Positions 5,458 through 5,459 of a DNA stretch of 5,459 bases are shown here, one piece after another. The DNA comes from Campylobacteraceae bacterium (lineage in GTDB: Bacteria; Campylobacterota; Campylobacteria; Campylobacterales; Sulfurovaceae). The stretch spans positions 1 through 5,459 of the forward strand of contig JALVWV010000332.1 of assembly GCA_027023145.1 (NCBI GenBank), given 5' to 3'. The position numbers and the translations under genes were made by a program. Numbering within the stretch: position 1 is the first letter of the stretch; each line of letters starts with the position of its first letter. The notes below the pieces were generated by a model. It was not told the origin of the DNA, did no database searches, and saw only the letters and a program-made list of their open reading frames with translations.

Positions 5458-5459
5458 CT

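Noticed and set aside
1..5459. CRISPR array, tRNA or rRNA genes
   Set aside because: No regularly spaced repeats, no tRNA cloverleaf with a TTCGA-type arm and CCA end, and no rRNA-like stretches were recognised on either strand.

Overview
The window looks like chromosomal DNA of a Campylobacterota (epsilonproteobacterial) species, perhaps a Sulfuricurvum- or Sulfurimonas-like free-living bacterium. The GMP synthetase closely resembles the form I remember from that phylum (for example the N-terminus, and the FAKYIC..C..TWNMGSFAK stretch linking its two halves). Several promoters also look like strong -10 boxes with no recognisable -35, as is usual for sigma-70 in that phylum. This placement is from memory and was not tested by a search.

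Layout, left to right. Positions 1-105 are non-coding and look like the end of an insertion sequence. It abuts, and cuts short, a RhuM-family gene on the minus strand (106-387). A divergent promoter region (388-490) separates this from a plus-strand flavoprotein of the HI0933/BaiN family (491-1726). The flavoprotein converges on, and overlaps by 4 bases, a minus-strand gene for a membrane-anchored histidine-kinase-like protein (1723-3063). That protein has lost essentially all its catalytic motifs. A 147-base gap holds a candidate terminator, a promoter and an 11-bp-period direct repeat. Then come guaA (3211-4749, minus, intact), its promoter region, and a RelE/ParE-type toxin-antitoxin operon (4839-5369, minus). 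The antitoxin is intact, but the toxin frame is broken by one missing base in an A-run. The right edge holds an 18-bp perfect palindrome.

The three central genes are visibly GC-richer than the RhuM remnant on the left and the toxin-antitoxin pair on the right, which are AT-rich and both damaged. The picture is a core chromosomal block (FAD enzyme, pseudo-kinase, guaA) flanked by decaying accessory genes. guaA is housekeeping purine synthesis. I see no metabolic link between it and its neighbours; the pseudo-kinase merely follows it on the same strand and appears to have its own promoter.

There is no clear, intact novel system here. The items most worth a second look are the fully degenerate hybrid-kinase-like protein with a phased direct repeat upstream, the toxin frameshift at an A6 run, the mirrored TATAAT boxes upstream of guaA, and the possible IS junction in the RhuM gene.
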